This document shows, piece after piece, positions 15,865 through 24,431 of a DNA stretch of 64,000 nucleotides (its first letter is position 1; each line of letters opens with the position of its first letter). The notes beneath the pieces were generated by a model. That model was not told the DNA's origin. It made no database searches and was given only the letters and a program-made list of their open reading frames with translations. A program made the position numbers and the translations under genes. The DNA comes from Fibrobacter sp. (GTDB lineage: Bacteria; Fibrobacterota; Fibrobacteria; Fibrobacterales; Fibrobacteraceae). The stretch is from NCBI GenBank assembly GCA_017475045.1, contig JAFVGH010000085.1:1-64000 (forward strand), read 5' to 3'.

Positions 15865-17291
15865 TGATTTCTGAAGGATTGATGCAGAACCTCCAAGTGA
15901 CTGGACTTTGCGACGATTCCCGTAGGGTGAAACCGGGGAACCTGTTCTTCTCCATGCCTACGGAGGGTGCCGAGGGTTTTGCCCAGATGGCGCTTGATGC
16001 TGGAGCGGTGGCCGTGGTGGCGGAAATGCCTGCGCCCGAAAAGCTCACGGCCAAGTGGATCCAGGTGACGGATGTGCGCAAGGCCCGCCTTGAAGCAGCT
16101 AGGATTTTCTACAAGGACCCCTTCGGTAAGCTTACCGCCCATGCGGTGACGGGAACCAACGGCAAGACGACCAGCGCCTTCTTGATGGATGCCATGCTTA
16201 CCGCCGCAGGCCACAAGGTGGCACTGCTCGGGACTATCAAGAACAAGATTGGTGACAAGTCCGTGCAGGCGACCCTCACGACGCCGGGACTTTTGGACCT
16301 GTATGCCTTTGCTGCCTCTGCCGTGGAAGCGGGATGCTCTGACTTGGTGATGGAGGCTTCGTCCCATTCGCTCTATCAAGGGCGTATGGCGGGTGTGCTT
16401 TACAGGAGTGCCCTCTTTAGCAACCTGACCCAGGACCATCTGGATTTCCACAAGACCATGGACGCCTATTTCGAGGCAAAAAAGCTTTTGTTCACCCGTT
16501 ACCTGGCTAAGGACGGGGTTGCTGTCATTAACGTGGACGATTCCTACGGAAAGAAACTATACGATTCCCTGACCGGGATTGAAGCGGGCCGCAAGGTGGC
16601 TGTCTCGCGTCTCGGAATCGTTAGCGCTAATGTGAAGCCCGAAGGTCCGGTAGAGAATACCGAAGACGGCTTGAAAATGCTACTGCCCGCCATTAGCGGG
16701 GAACGTTTCGAGACTCCGCTTTGCGGGAATTTCAACGTGGATAACGTGATGCTGGTGCTTTCGTGGGCGAAGGCCATCGGTGTGCCTGAAGCCGCCATGC
16801 GCAAGGCTTTGGCCGACATCCGCGTACCCGGACGCTTTGAAAAGGTCTGGAACAAGAACGGTCGCCACGTGATTGTGGACTACGCCCACACTCCCGACGC
16901 GTTAGAGCGCGTGCTCTCTACCGCCCGCAGCCTCTGCAGGGGCAAGCTTTCTTGTGTGTTCGGCTGCGGTGGCGACCGGGATAAGACCAAAAGGCCCATT
17001 ATGGGCGGCATTGCAGAAAAACTTTCGGACAAGGCCTGGCTCACGTCGGACAATCCCCGTACCGAAAACCCCACGGATATCATCAATGATGTGCGGGCAG
17101 GCATGAAGACGGACAAGTTCTCTGTGGTGGAAAATCGCGAAGAAGCGATCTACAAGGCTTGTGCAGAACTTAAGGATGGCGATTGGCTCGTGATTGCGGG
17201 CAAGGGCCATGAAGACTACCAGATTATCGGCAAGACGAAACATCATTTTGACGATAGAGAAATTGCAGTGAAGGCTATGGAAAAATGCTGA
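15864..17291 (+). CDS. murE: UDP-MurNAc-tripeptide synthetase MurE (meso-DAP type)
   Basis: A 475-residue Mur ligase that adds the third stem-peptide residue to UDP-MurNAc-L-Ala-D-Glu. The ATP loop GTNGKTT is at ~97-103, the substrate region LTTPGLLDLY and EASSHSL follow, and DNPR at Asp396 is the motif that selects meso-diaminopimelate over lysine. The wall is therefore predicted to be meso-DAP type. The gene is tightly coupled: 1-bp overlap with ftsI and 7-bp overlap with murF. Confidence 0.95.
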   Translation: MISEGLMQNLQVTGLCDDSRRVKPGNLFFSMPTEGAEGFAQMALDAGAVAVVAEMPAPEKLTAKWIQVTDVRKARLEAARIFYKDPFGKLTAHAVTGTNGKTTSAFLMDAMLTAAGHKVALLGTIKNKIGDKSVQATLTTPGLLDLYAFAASAVEAGCSDLVMEASSHSLYQGRMAGVLYRSALFSNLTQDHLDFHKTMDAYFEAKKLLFTRYLAKDGVAVINVDDSYGKKLYDSLTGIEAGRKVAVSRLGIVSANVKPEGPVENTEDGLKMLLPAISGERFETPLCGNFNVDNVMLVLSWAKAIGVPEAAMRKALADIRVPGRFEKVWNKNGRHVIVDYAHTPDALERVLSTARSLCRGKLSCVFGCGGDRDKTKRPIMGGIAEKLSDKAWLTSDNPRTENPTDIINDVRAGMKTDKFSVVENREEAIYKACAELKDGDWLVIAGKGHEDYQIIGKTKHHFDDREIAVKAMEKC

Positions 17292-18688
17292 AGTTGGATT
17301 TGACAATAGGCGAAATGCTGAAGATGCTGGAAACGGAGGCCGTGGGCGTTGCTCCCAAGGTTCTGAAACGCAAGGTGAATCTCAGCATGGATTCGAGAGA
17401 AAAGGCCAAGGGTGTTGTCTTTTGGCCTATCAAGGGTGTTCGTTTTGATGCCCACAAGTTTGTAAACCAGATGGAAAAGGAAGGGGCGCTCATGAGCGTT
17501 GTAAACCAGAAAGCCGTGGAAGAATACTCCACCCAGAATGAAACCTTCAAGGCCTATGCTCCTGTAGAGGACACCACAAAGGCTCTTCTCAAGCTGGCAA
17601 AGGAATACCAGCGCCGTTTCAAGGTGAAGAAGGTGGCCATTACCGGCAGTAACGGCAAGACCACTACCAAGGAAATGGTGAAGGCTGTGCTTTCTTCTAA
17701 GTTCGTGACCCACGCTACCGCAGGGAACTTCAACAACCATATCGGCGTGCCCATGACTCTTTTCCAGCTGAAGCACAAGCACGAGGCCGCCGTGGTAGAG
17801 ATGGGCACCAGTGGCCCCGACGAAATTCGCCCCCTGTCTTTGGCGGCCGAGCCCGACGTGGCTGTGATTACCAACATCGGAGCCTCTCACCTGGAGCGCC
17901 TGGGTGACCTGGACGGAGTTTTCCGTGAAAAGATTACCATTACCGCAGGCCTCAAGAAGAACGGCACTCTCATTGTGAACGCCGATGATCCGAGACTCTG
18001 CAAGGTCAAGACCACCAGGAACTACAAGGTGGTGACTTTTGGTCTTCGCCGTGGCGTGGTGAAACCGGAGAGGCTTTCTTGGAACGAGGACGGCTGTGCC
18101 GATTTCTATGTGGGCCGTACCCATTTCCAGCTGAACGTGCCCGGAACCCACAACCTTTACAACTCCCTTGCGGCTATTGCCGTGGGTGAGGCCTTCCATG
18201 TTTCCAAGGCAGAAATTGCCAAGGCCCTTAAGAGTTTCCGCGCTACCAACATGCGCATGGAAATCAAGAAGGGCAATGGTTTCAAGATTGTGTCGGACTG
18301 CTACAATGCCAATCCGTCTTCGACCCGTATGGCCCTCCAGACCATCGGTAACATGAATGTGGAAGGTTGCCGTATCGCCGTTCTTGGTGACATGCTGGAA
18401 CTGGGCAAGGAATCTAAGGAACTGCACCGGAGCATCGGCGCGCTGGTCCCTGAGATGAACTTTGACCTTTTGGTGACTGTGGGTGAACAGGCCAAGTACT
18501 ATGTGAAGGGTGCCGAAGAGAAGGGTATGAAGAATGCCATGCATTTCGACTCCGTGCAAGAAGTGATTGAGTTCTTGACAGATGTGGTGAGCAAGGGCGA
18601 CGTGCTCTTGGTCAAGGGTTCCCGTGGAATGAAAATGGAACAGGTGGTAGATGCCCTGCTGAAATTGGCAACGGTGTCTAAGGCTTAA
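17285..18688 (+). CDS. murF: UDP-MurNAc-tripeptide:D-Ala-D-Ala ligase MurF
   Basis: A 467-residue Mur ligase that adds D-Ala-D-Ala to complete the UDP-MurNAc-pentapeptide. It shows ITGSNGKTTTKE (ATP loop at ~121), GNFNNHIGVP, EMGTSGPDEI and the C-terminal DCYNANPSSTRMAL and AVLGDMLELG, all diagnostic for MurF. It starts inside the last codons of murE. Immediately downstream one expects mraY and murD; instead, 24 bp later, ftsW begins. Confidence 0.95.
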   Translation: MLKLDLTIGEMLKMLETEAVGVAPKVLKRKVNLSMDSREKAKGVVFWPIKGVRFDAHKFVNQMEKEGALMSVVNQKAVEEYSTQNETFKAYAPVEDTTKALLKLAKEYQRRFKVKKVAITGSNGKTTTKEMVKAVLSSKFVTHATAGNFNNHIGVPMTLFQLKHKHEAAVVEMGTSGPDEIRPLSLAAEPDVAVITNIGASHLERLGDLDGVFREKITITAGLKKNGTLIVNADDPRLCKVKTTRNYKVVTFGLRRGVVKPERLSWNEDGCADFYVGRTHFQLNVPGTHNLYNSLAAIAVGEAFHVSKAEIAKALKSFRATNMRMEIKKGNGFKIVSDCYNANPSSTRMALQTIGNMNVEGCRIAVLGDMLELGKESKELHRSIGALVPEMNFDLLVTVGEQAKYYVKGAEEKGMKNAMHFDSVQEVIEFLTDVVSKGDVLLVKGSRGMKMEQVVDALLKLATVSKA

Positions 18689-18712
18689 GAGGAATAGGGG
18701 AAACGCTTTTAG

Positions 18713-19882
18713 ATGAATAGTTTGCAGACCATAGGCGTAAACAAGTGGCTGTTGCTTGCATCGCTGCTGTTGATATGCTTCGGCATCGCCGTAGTCTATA
18801 CGGCGTCTACGCCCCATGCTCTGCAAAAGGGTCTTTCTCCGGAATTCTATCTGAAGGCTCACCTGTGGAAGGTTCTTGCCGCTCTGGTCATTATGTTTGT
18901 GGTCTCGAAGATTGATTACAGCGTTTGGATGAAGGGCTCCCGCGTGGTGTTTATCGTGGGGGCGGTCCTTACGGTGGCGGCTATTGTCGCCGGCGGTAGC
19001 GTCAAGGGTGCAAACCGCTGGATTTGGGGTATTCAACCTTCTGAAATTTTGAAGTTGGGCCTGATTTCTTGGGTTTGCGCCAAGCTTGCGGTTGCGGGTA
19101 CTGACATCAAGACTTTAAAATGCAGCCTGATCCAGCCGGCGGTGCCCTTCGGGATTTCTGCAATCTTGCTTGCCCTGCAGCCGAACTTCTCTATGCTGCT
19201 TTTGTTTGCGGGCATTACCCTTGCGGTTCTCTTTGTGGCCGGGGTCCGCTTCAAGTATATCGCCATTTCCCTCTCGGCATGTATTCCGGTGGGCTTGATT
19301 GTGCTTTTGATTAAGTCCCATACGTCCAAGCGCCTGATGGCGTTCTTCAACCCGGCAGAAAACCAGAATTCCGCCTACCAGGGCGAGCATGCTCTGGAAG
19401 CTCTCGGTAACGGAGGCTTTTTCGGTACAGGGTTCGGTATGGGCGTGCAGAAACTGGGTTACCTGCCCGAGGCCCACAAGGATGTGGTCTATGCGGTGAT
19501 AGGCGAGGAGTTTGGCTTTGTGGGGACCTTTGCCATATTGCTGCTTTTTGGCATGCTGTTCTATCAGGGATTTGAAATCGCACGGAATTCTTCTAGCCGT
19601 TTCGGAAAGTACATGGCGGTGGCGTTGACGATTTCTTTGTTCCTGAATTTCTTGATTCATGTTTGTGTGAGCACGGGTCTTTTCCCCACTACGGGGCAGC
19701 CCCTGCCTTTCCTCAGCTTTGGTGGTACCAACTTGATTTTCTCGGCGTTGTTCATTGGAATCCTTTTGAACATCTCGAAGCCGGGAACGGGCAAGAAGAT
19801 TTGGGAACCCTATATGAAAAATGGGGACAAGACGGATACTCGTCCCCTTATGGACTATGAAACTTCAAGGAGTGCACGATGA
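18713..19882 (+). CDS. ftsW: Septal peptidoglycan glycosyltransferase FtsW
   Basis: A 389-residue polytopic SEDS protein that polymerises lipid II at the septum with FtsI. Around ten hydrophobic helices are visible. Family motifs include KGANRWI after the fourth helix, QPNFSMLLLFAGI, the GEHALEALGNGG loop, KDVVYAVIGEEFGFVG, and FPTTGQPLPFLSFGGTNLI near the C-terminus. The start ATG follows an AAGAGGAATAGGGG stretch. The end overlaps murG by 4 bp. Confidence 0.95.
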   Translation: MNSLQTIGVNKWLLLASLLLICFGIAVVYTASTPHALQKGLSPEFYLKAHLWKVLAALVIMFVVSKIDYSVWMKGSRVVFIVGAVLTVAAIVAGGSVKGANRWIWGIQPSEILKLGLISWVCAKLAVAGTDIKTLKCSLIQPAVPFGISAILLALQPNFSMLLLFAGITLAVLFVAGVRFKYIAISLSACIPVGLIVLLIKSHTSKRLMAFFNPAENQNSAYQGEHALEALGNGGFFGTGFGMGVQKLGYLPEAHKDVVYAVIGEEFGFVGTFAILLLFGMLFYQGFEIARNSSSRFGKYMAVALTISLFLNFLIHVCVSTGLFPTTGQPLPFLSFGGTNLIFSALFIGILLNISKPGTGKKIWEPYMKNGDKTDTRPLMDYETSRSAR

Positions 19883-20949
19883 AGAAGTTCCTTTTTGTGT
19901 GCGGTGGGACCGGTGGACATATTTTCCCGGCTGTGGCTATTGCCGAGAGCCTCAAGAAGATGGGTGTCCAGGACATTACCTTTGCCGGTCGTAAGGATTC
20001 TATGGAAGAACGCCTGGTGGCGGGTAACTGGCCCTATGAATACATTACTGCGGAACCTCTCCATCGCGGTCCCTTCCTCAAGAACTTGGCGCTGCCCTAT
20101 AAGCTGATCAAGTCGCTGTCTCATGCGAAGAAGGTCATTCGCAAGGTGAACCCCGACGTGGTGGTGGCTACCGGCGGATACGTTTCGCTGCCCATTGTAC
20201 TGGCCGCAGGCAGCATGGGGATTCCCGTGTATTTGCAAGAACAGAATGCGGTGGCAGGCATTGCCAACAAGATGGGGGCCCGTTATGCGAAGACTGTGTT
20301 TGTAACGTCCGAAGATGCGGCCAAGTTTTTCCCTGCCGGAAAGACCATGATTTTTGGCAACCCGGTCCGTGAATTGCCTGCCGAAGATAGCCTGGAACGC
20401 CCGCTGGAATTCCGGGTCGGCAAGAAGGCCGTGTTCATTGTAGGCGGCTCCCAGGGTGCGGTGGGTATCAACAACAAGATCGAAGAGAGCATCTCTAGAA
20501 TCGTGAACAACGAAAACGTTTCTGTGGTCTGGCAGGTGGGTGTCAAGAATGTAGATGCTATCAACGGCCGTTTGGGAATTCTGCCCAATGTGTCGGTGAA
20601 GGGGTTCCTGAACGGGATTTATGCCTACATGAAGCATGCCGACCTGATTATCAGCCGCGCAGGTGCTTCGGCTTTGGCCGAGATTCTTGCCTTTGGCAAG
20701 CCTTCTATTCTGCTCCCGTTCCCCCACGCTACGGCAAACCATCAGGAACATAACGCCCGCGCCGTAGAAAAGGCCGGTGCCGCCTTGGTGGAGCTGGATA
20801 GTGACGAGAACCATTTGTGGGACAAGGTGGAGTCCCTGCTGTTCGATAGCGAGAAGCTTTCTAAGATGGCCGCTGCCGCGAAAAAGCTTGGAATGCCCGA
20901 TGCTGCGGACAAGATTGCCAAGGTGATTTTGGAAAAGGAAAGTGCATAA
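19879..20949 (+). CDS. murG: UDP-GlcNAc:lipid I GlcNAc transferase MurG
   Basis: A 356-residue GT-B enzyme that adds GlcNAc to lipid I to make lipid II on the inner membrane face. The start FVCGGTGGHIFPAVAIAESL is the glycine-rich acceptor loop; VVATGGYVSLPIVLAA, QEQNAVAGIANK, VGGSQGA (second G loop) and ISRAGASALAEILAFGKPS with PFPHATANHQEHNA (UDP-GlcNAc binding) follow. The stop codon overlaps the murC ATG. No MraY is encoded here to supply lipid I. Confidence 0.95.
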   Translation: MKKFLFVCGGTGGHIFPAVAIAESLKKMGVQDITFAGRKDSMEERLVAGNWPYEYITAEPLHRGPFLKNLALPYKLIKSLSHAKKVIRKVNPDVVVATGGYVSLPIVLAAGSMGIPVYLQEQNAVAGIANKMGARYAKTVFVTSEDAAKFFPAGKTMIFGNPVRELPAEDSLERPLEFRVGKKAVFIVGGSQGAVGINNKIEESISRIVNNENVSVVWQVGVKNVDAINGRLGILPNVSVKGFLNGIYAYMKHADLIISRAGASALAEILAFGKPSILLPFPHATANHQEHNARAVEKAGAALVELDSDENHLWDKVESLLFDSEKLSKMAAAAKKLGMPDAADKIAKVILEKESA

Positions 20950-22331
20950 TGCAGATTAATGATTGTAAACGTGTCCGTCGCTTGCATATGGTGGGTATCG
21001 GTGGTGCTGGTATGTCCGGTATTGCAGAAGTCCTGCATGAAAACGGCTTTGTGGTGACCGGCTCCGACATGGGCGAAGGCTCTGTTATCGATTACCTAAA
21101 ACACTTGGGAATCCGTGTTGACAGTAAGCACGAGGCCAAGAACGTAGAAGACGCCGACTTGGTGATTTATTCTTCTGCCATTCCTTACGACAATCCCGAA
21201 CTTGTAGAGGCTCGTGCCCGTCGTATCCCTGTGATCCGCCGTGCCGAAATGCTTGGCGAGCTGATGCGTATGAAGTATACCCTGGCCATTGCCGGAACCC
21301 ACGGCAAGACCACTACGACTTCTATCGTTGGCGAAATCTGGGAAGAAGCCGGTCTTGACCCCACTATCATTGTTGGCGGTGTGGTGAAGGGCAAAGGCAG
21401 CGGTGCCAAGGTGGGTAAGGGCGACTATCTCATTGCCGAAAGTGACGAGTTTGACCGCAGCTTCCTTTCCATGATGCCGAGCTCTGCCATTGTGACCAAT
21501 ATCGATGCCGACCATCTGGATACCTACGAGAATATTGACGAGATTAAGGAAGCCTTTGTCCAGTTCGTGAACAAGATTCCTTTCTATGGCCAGGCCATCC
21601 TCTGCATCGACGACCCCAACGTACAGCAGATTTACTCTAAGGTTCGTAAGCCGGTGATTACCTACGGGTTCTCCCGTCAGGCCAAGTACCACATTGACAA
21701 CCTGCGTTTCGAGAAGGGTTTCCCTCATTTCGAGATTTTCAACGATGGCGTAAGCCTTGGGGAATTCCAGTTGCAGATTCCTGGCCGCCACAATGTGCTG
21801 AACGCTACCGCCGCCGTGGCCCTTGCCATGGAAGAGGGCATAGATGTAGAAGTGGCAAGGCGTGCCGTTGCTGCATTTGAAGGTGTCCAGCGCCGTTTTG
21901 AACTGATCGGCGAAAAGAACGACATTCTGGTGTTTGATGATTACGCTCACCACCCCACAGAGGCGACGGCTACCCTACAGGGCTTCAGGGATGCTTTCCC
22001 GGAGCGCCGCGTGATTGTAGCGTTCCAGCCCCACCTGTTCTCTCGTACCAGGGACCAGCACGACGCTTTCGGTAGTGCCTTTGCCAACTGCGATGTGCTG
22101 CTGTGTACCGACATTTATCCGGCCCGTGAACGCCCCATCGAAGGCGTGACTGGAGCCTTGGTTTCTGACAGCGCCCTTGCCTTTGGTCACCGTAACGCCC
22201 GCTTTGTGGGTGATCAGCAGAATTTGCTCCCCATCTTGAAAGAAGAGCTCCGCCCGGGTGATGTGGTGGTGCTGATGGGGGCTGGCAACATCTGGAAACT
22301 GGGCCAGAAGATTTTGGAGGAATGCATTTGA
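20949..22331 (+). CDS. murC: UDP-MurNAc:L-alanine ligase MurC
   Basis: A 460-residue Mur ligase that adds the first amino acid to UDP-MurNAc. The N-terminal HMVGIGGAGMSGIAEVL is the UDP-substrate Rossmann motif specific to MurC; the ATP loop GTHGKTTTTS lies at ~116; DEFDRSFLSM, NIDADHLDTYE, FDDYAHHPTE and QPHLFSRTRD follow in normal order. Its 3' end overlaps the ftsQ start by 10 bp. Confidence 0.95.
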   Translation: MQINDCKRVRRLHMVGIGGAGMSGIAEVLHENGFVVTGSDMGEGSVIDYLKHLGIRVDSKHEAKNVEDADLVIYSSAIPYDNPELVEARARRIPVIRRAEMLGELMRMKYTLAIAGTHGKTTTTSIVGEIWEEAGLDPTIIVGGVVKGKGSGAKVGKGDYLIAESDEFDRSFLSMMPSSAIVTNIDADHLDTYENIDEIKEAFVQFVNKIPFYGQAILCIDDPNVQQIYSKVRKPVITYGFSRQAKYHIDNLRFEKGFPHFEIFNDGVSLGEFQLQIPGRHNVLNATAAVALAMEEGIDVEVARRAVAAFEGVQRRFELIGEKNDILVFDDYAHHPTEATATLQGFRDAFPERRVIVAFQPHLFSRTRDQHDAFGSAFANCDVLLCTDIYPARERPIEGVTGALVSDSALAFGHRNARFVGDQQNLLPILKEELRPGDVVVLMGAGNIWKLGQKILEECI

Positions 22332-23167
22332 GTCCTAAAACCACATTCCTTGGACGCCGTATAGGCTATAACGAGGAAAAGCGCAAGCGTACTCGTGCCA
22401 TGAAGATCAAGAATGGCGCGAAGAAGAGCTTGGGCTGGTTTAAGCGTCGTGGTTGGATAATTGTGGTTGTGCTGGCGGTACTTGCCACTGCCGCATGGAC
22501 GAACCGTTTTTACCTGCAGCGTTTCAATCCCATGGAACTTAGGCACCTTCAGTACATCGATATCGAAGGTAACCGTATGTTGACCTGGGAAGACGTGGTG
22601 CAGAATGCCCAGGTGGAACCGGGAATGCTTTTGTCTGAGGTTTTCGAAGATTCCGTGGAAAAGAACCTGATGCAGCTGCCCCTGATTCACAAGGTGACTG
22701 TGGAAAAGCATTTCCCTTCGTCCCTTACCATCAAGGTGCAGGAATCTTCTCCGGTGGTTGCCTATTTCCAGGGCAGTCACGCCACGGTGTATTCGGAACG
22801 GGGGCTCCTGTTGCCCATGTCCACCTCTACGGCATTCCATTTGCCGGTGGTGGATTCGATGGCTTTTGAAAGGATTGCTGATGTGGCGTCTCACCTGCAA
22901 AGACTCAAGCAGGAAAATGCCGAACTTTATGGTCTTGTATCTCAGGTGTCCTGGAGCGATGAGCACAGGGCTTACGAAGTGTTCTTTAGCGATGTGGGCT
23001 ACAAGGTTCTGTTCCCCGAAAGGGAATGGGATAAAAATCTATGGACCTTATATGAATCTGTTAAGCGCGGGTTCCCCCAGAACATGAACTGTGCTGGCGA
23101 GGTGGATTTGCGGTTTCCGGGTTTCTTGTATGTAAGGAATTTTGACAAGAGGTGTGTCAATGGATGA
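22322..23167 (+). CDS. ftsQ: Cell division protein FtsQ
   Basis: A 281-residue bitopic protein. A basic cytoplasmic N-terminus (~45 residues) precedes one transmembrane helix (WIIVVVLAVLATAAW) and a periplasmic POTRA domain beginning LRHLQYIDIEGNRMLTWEDV and containing LPLIHKVTVEKHFPSSLTIKV, as in FtsQ/DivIB. It links early and late divisome proteins with FtsL and FtsB. The ATG at 22322 has GGAGG just upstream inside murC. The last codons overlap ftsA by 8 bp. Confidence 0.9.
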   Translation: MHLSPKTTFLGRRIGYNEEKRKRTRAMKIKNGAKKSLGWFKRRGWIIVVVLAVLATAAWTNRFYLQRFNPMELRHLQYIDIEGNRMLTWEDVVQNAQVEPGMLLSEVFEDSVEKNLMQLPLIHKVTVEKHFPSSLTIKVQESSPVVAYFQGSHATVYSERGLLLPMSTSTAFHLPVVDSMAFERIADVASHLQRLKQENAELYGLVSQVSWSDEHRAYEVFFSDVGYKVLFPEREWDKNLWTLYESVKRGFPQNMNCAGEVDLRFPGFLYVRNFDKRCVNG

Positions 23168-24398
23168 CAACAATGAATTGAGAAAAGAGGATCTGGTATT
23201 CGGTCTCGATATCGGTACTTCCAAGATCAACCTGTTCGCGGGAGCCATGAATCCCGATAACACGGTAAAGATTCTTTGCTGCGGAGCTTTGCCCCTGAAG
23301 CGTCCTGATGAATTGGACGATGTGGTGGATACCCTGCAGAATGTCATTAGACAGTTGGAGCCGTTCATCGATTTCGATGTACGCGATGTCTATGTGGGTA
23401 TCGCCGGCAGCCATGTGTCTTCCGTCAATTACAAGGGCCTGATTACGCTGCCTACAGGAGAAGTCCGTGAGGTAGATATCGAACGGGTCAAGAACCTGGC
23501 TAGTACCATTCCCGAATCTGCAGGACAGATCCTCCACGTGTTTCCTGGGGAATATACCTTGGATGACCAGGCTGGGATTCGTAACCCGAAGGGACTTAAT
23601 GGTCGTAGGTTGAGCGTAGATGTTCAGGTGGTCACCTCCCGCCCGAACGCTATCCAGAACCTTGACAAGAGCGTTACTCGCGCAGGGCTCCATGTAGAAG
23701 AACTGGTGCTGGAGCCTCTGGCGGCCGCGTCGGCCGTGCTTACCGATGACGAACGTGAGTTGGGCGTGGCCCTTATCGATATCGGTGCAGGTTCCGCAGA
23801 TATTGCCGTTTTTGTCGGTGAATCTGTTCGTTATACGGCGTCTCTGGATATTGCCGGAAACAAGATTACTAGTGACATTAGCCAGTGCCTGCGGGTTCCC
23901 ATATCGCTTTCCAAGGCAGAAGACATCAAGAAGCGCTATGGCACCTGCCGTATGAATAACCTTATTGAAGACGAGACGTTCCCGGTGCCAAGTGTTGGTG
24001 ATCGTGGAGATGTTCCGTGTTCTAGGAAGTTGCTGGCAAACGTGATTACCTGCCGCGTCGAAGAAATCTTTACGCTGCTGAATAACGACCTTAAAAAGCA
24101 TAAGATGGACATCTTGCTGAATGGCGGTATCGTGCTGACGGGCGGTTGCTGCGCCCTGGACGGCATTGACGCTGTGGCTGAGAAGGTGTTCGGCAAGTCA
24201 GTCCGTATTGGCCACCCCCGCGACGTGGCCGGTGTACAGAGTTATTCTAACCCGTCCTACGCAACGGGAATTGGGCTTTTGCTGTATGCGGCCAAGCAGC
24301 GCCGTAGGGAAAAACGTCGCGAGACTGGCAAACAGATTTCGGTATCCATGAAGAAGAGCCTCCAATGGTTCAAGGATGTCCTTAAAACGTATTTCTAA
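23160..24398 (+). CDS. ftsA: Cell division protein FtsA
   Basis: A 412-residue actin-like ATPase that tethers FtsZ filaments to the membrane. The phosphate-1 loop VFGLDIGTSKINLF is near the N-terminus, the 1C domain (VYVGIAGSHVSSVN) follows, then LIDIGAGSADIAVF (phosphate 2) and LTGGCCALDGI (adenosine motif). The C-terminus ends in an amphipathic helix (SMKKSLQWFKDVLKTYF), the membrane-targeting sequence. The ATG at 23160, with AGAGGTG upstream, is preferred over an earlier in-frame non-ATG start. Confidence 0.95.
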   Translation: MDDNNELRKEDLVFGLDIGTSKINLFAGAMNPDNTVKILCCGALPLKRPDELDDVVDTLQNVIRQLEPFIDFDVRDVYVGIAGSHVSSVNYKGLITLPTGEVREVDIERVKNLASTIPESAGQILHVFPGEYTLDDQAGIRNPKGLNGRRLSVDVQVVTSRPNAIQNLDKSVTRAGLHVEELVLEPLAAASAVLTDDERELGVALIDIGAGSADIAVFVGESVRYTASLDIAGNKITSDISQCLRVPISLSKAEDIKKRYGTCRMNNLIEDETFPVPSVGDRGDVPCSRKLLANVITCRVEEIFTLLNNDLKKHKMDILLNGGIVLTGGCCALDGIDAVAEKVFGKSVRIGHPRDVAGVQSYSNPSYATGIGLLLYAAKQRRREKRRETGKQISVSMKKSLQWFKDVLKTYF

Positions 24399-24431
24399 AA
24401 CAAACAACCACTCACAACAGGGAGATAAACT

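Noticed and set aside
17243..19036. Reverse-strand open frame of ~600 codons opposite murF/ftsW
   Set aside because: It lies antisense to murF and the start of ftsW, is rich in His/Arg/Gln as expected of the complement of GC-biased codons, and has no domain or ribosome-binding site.
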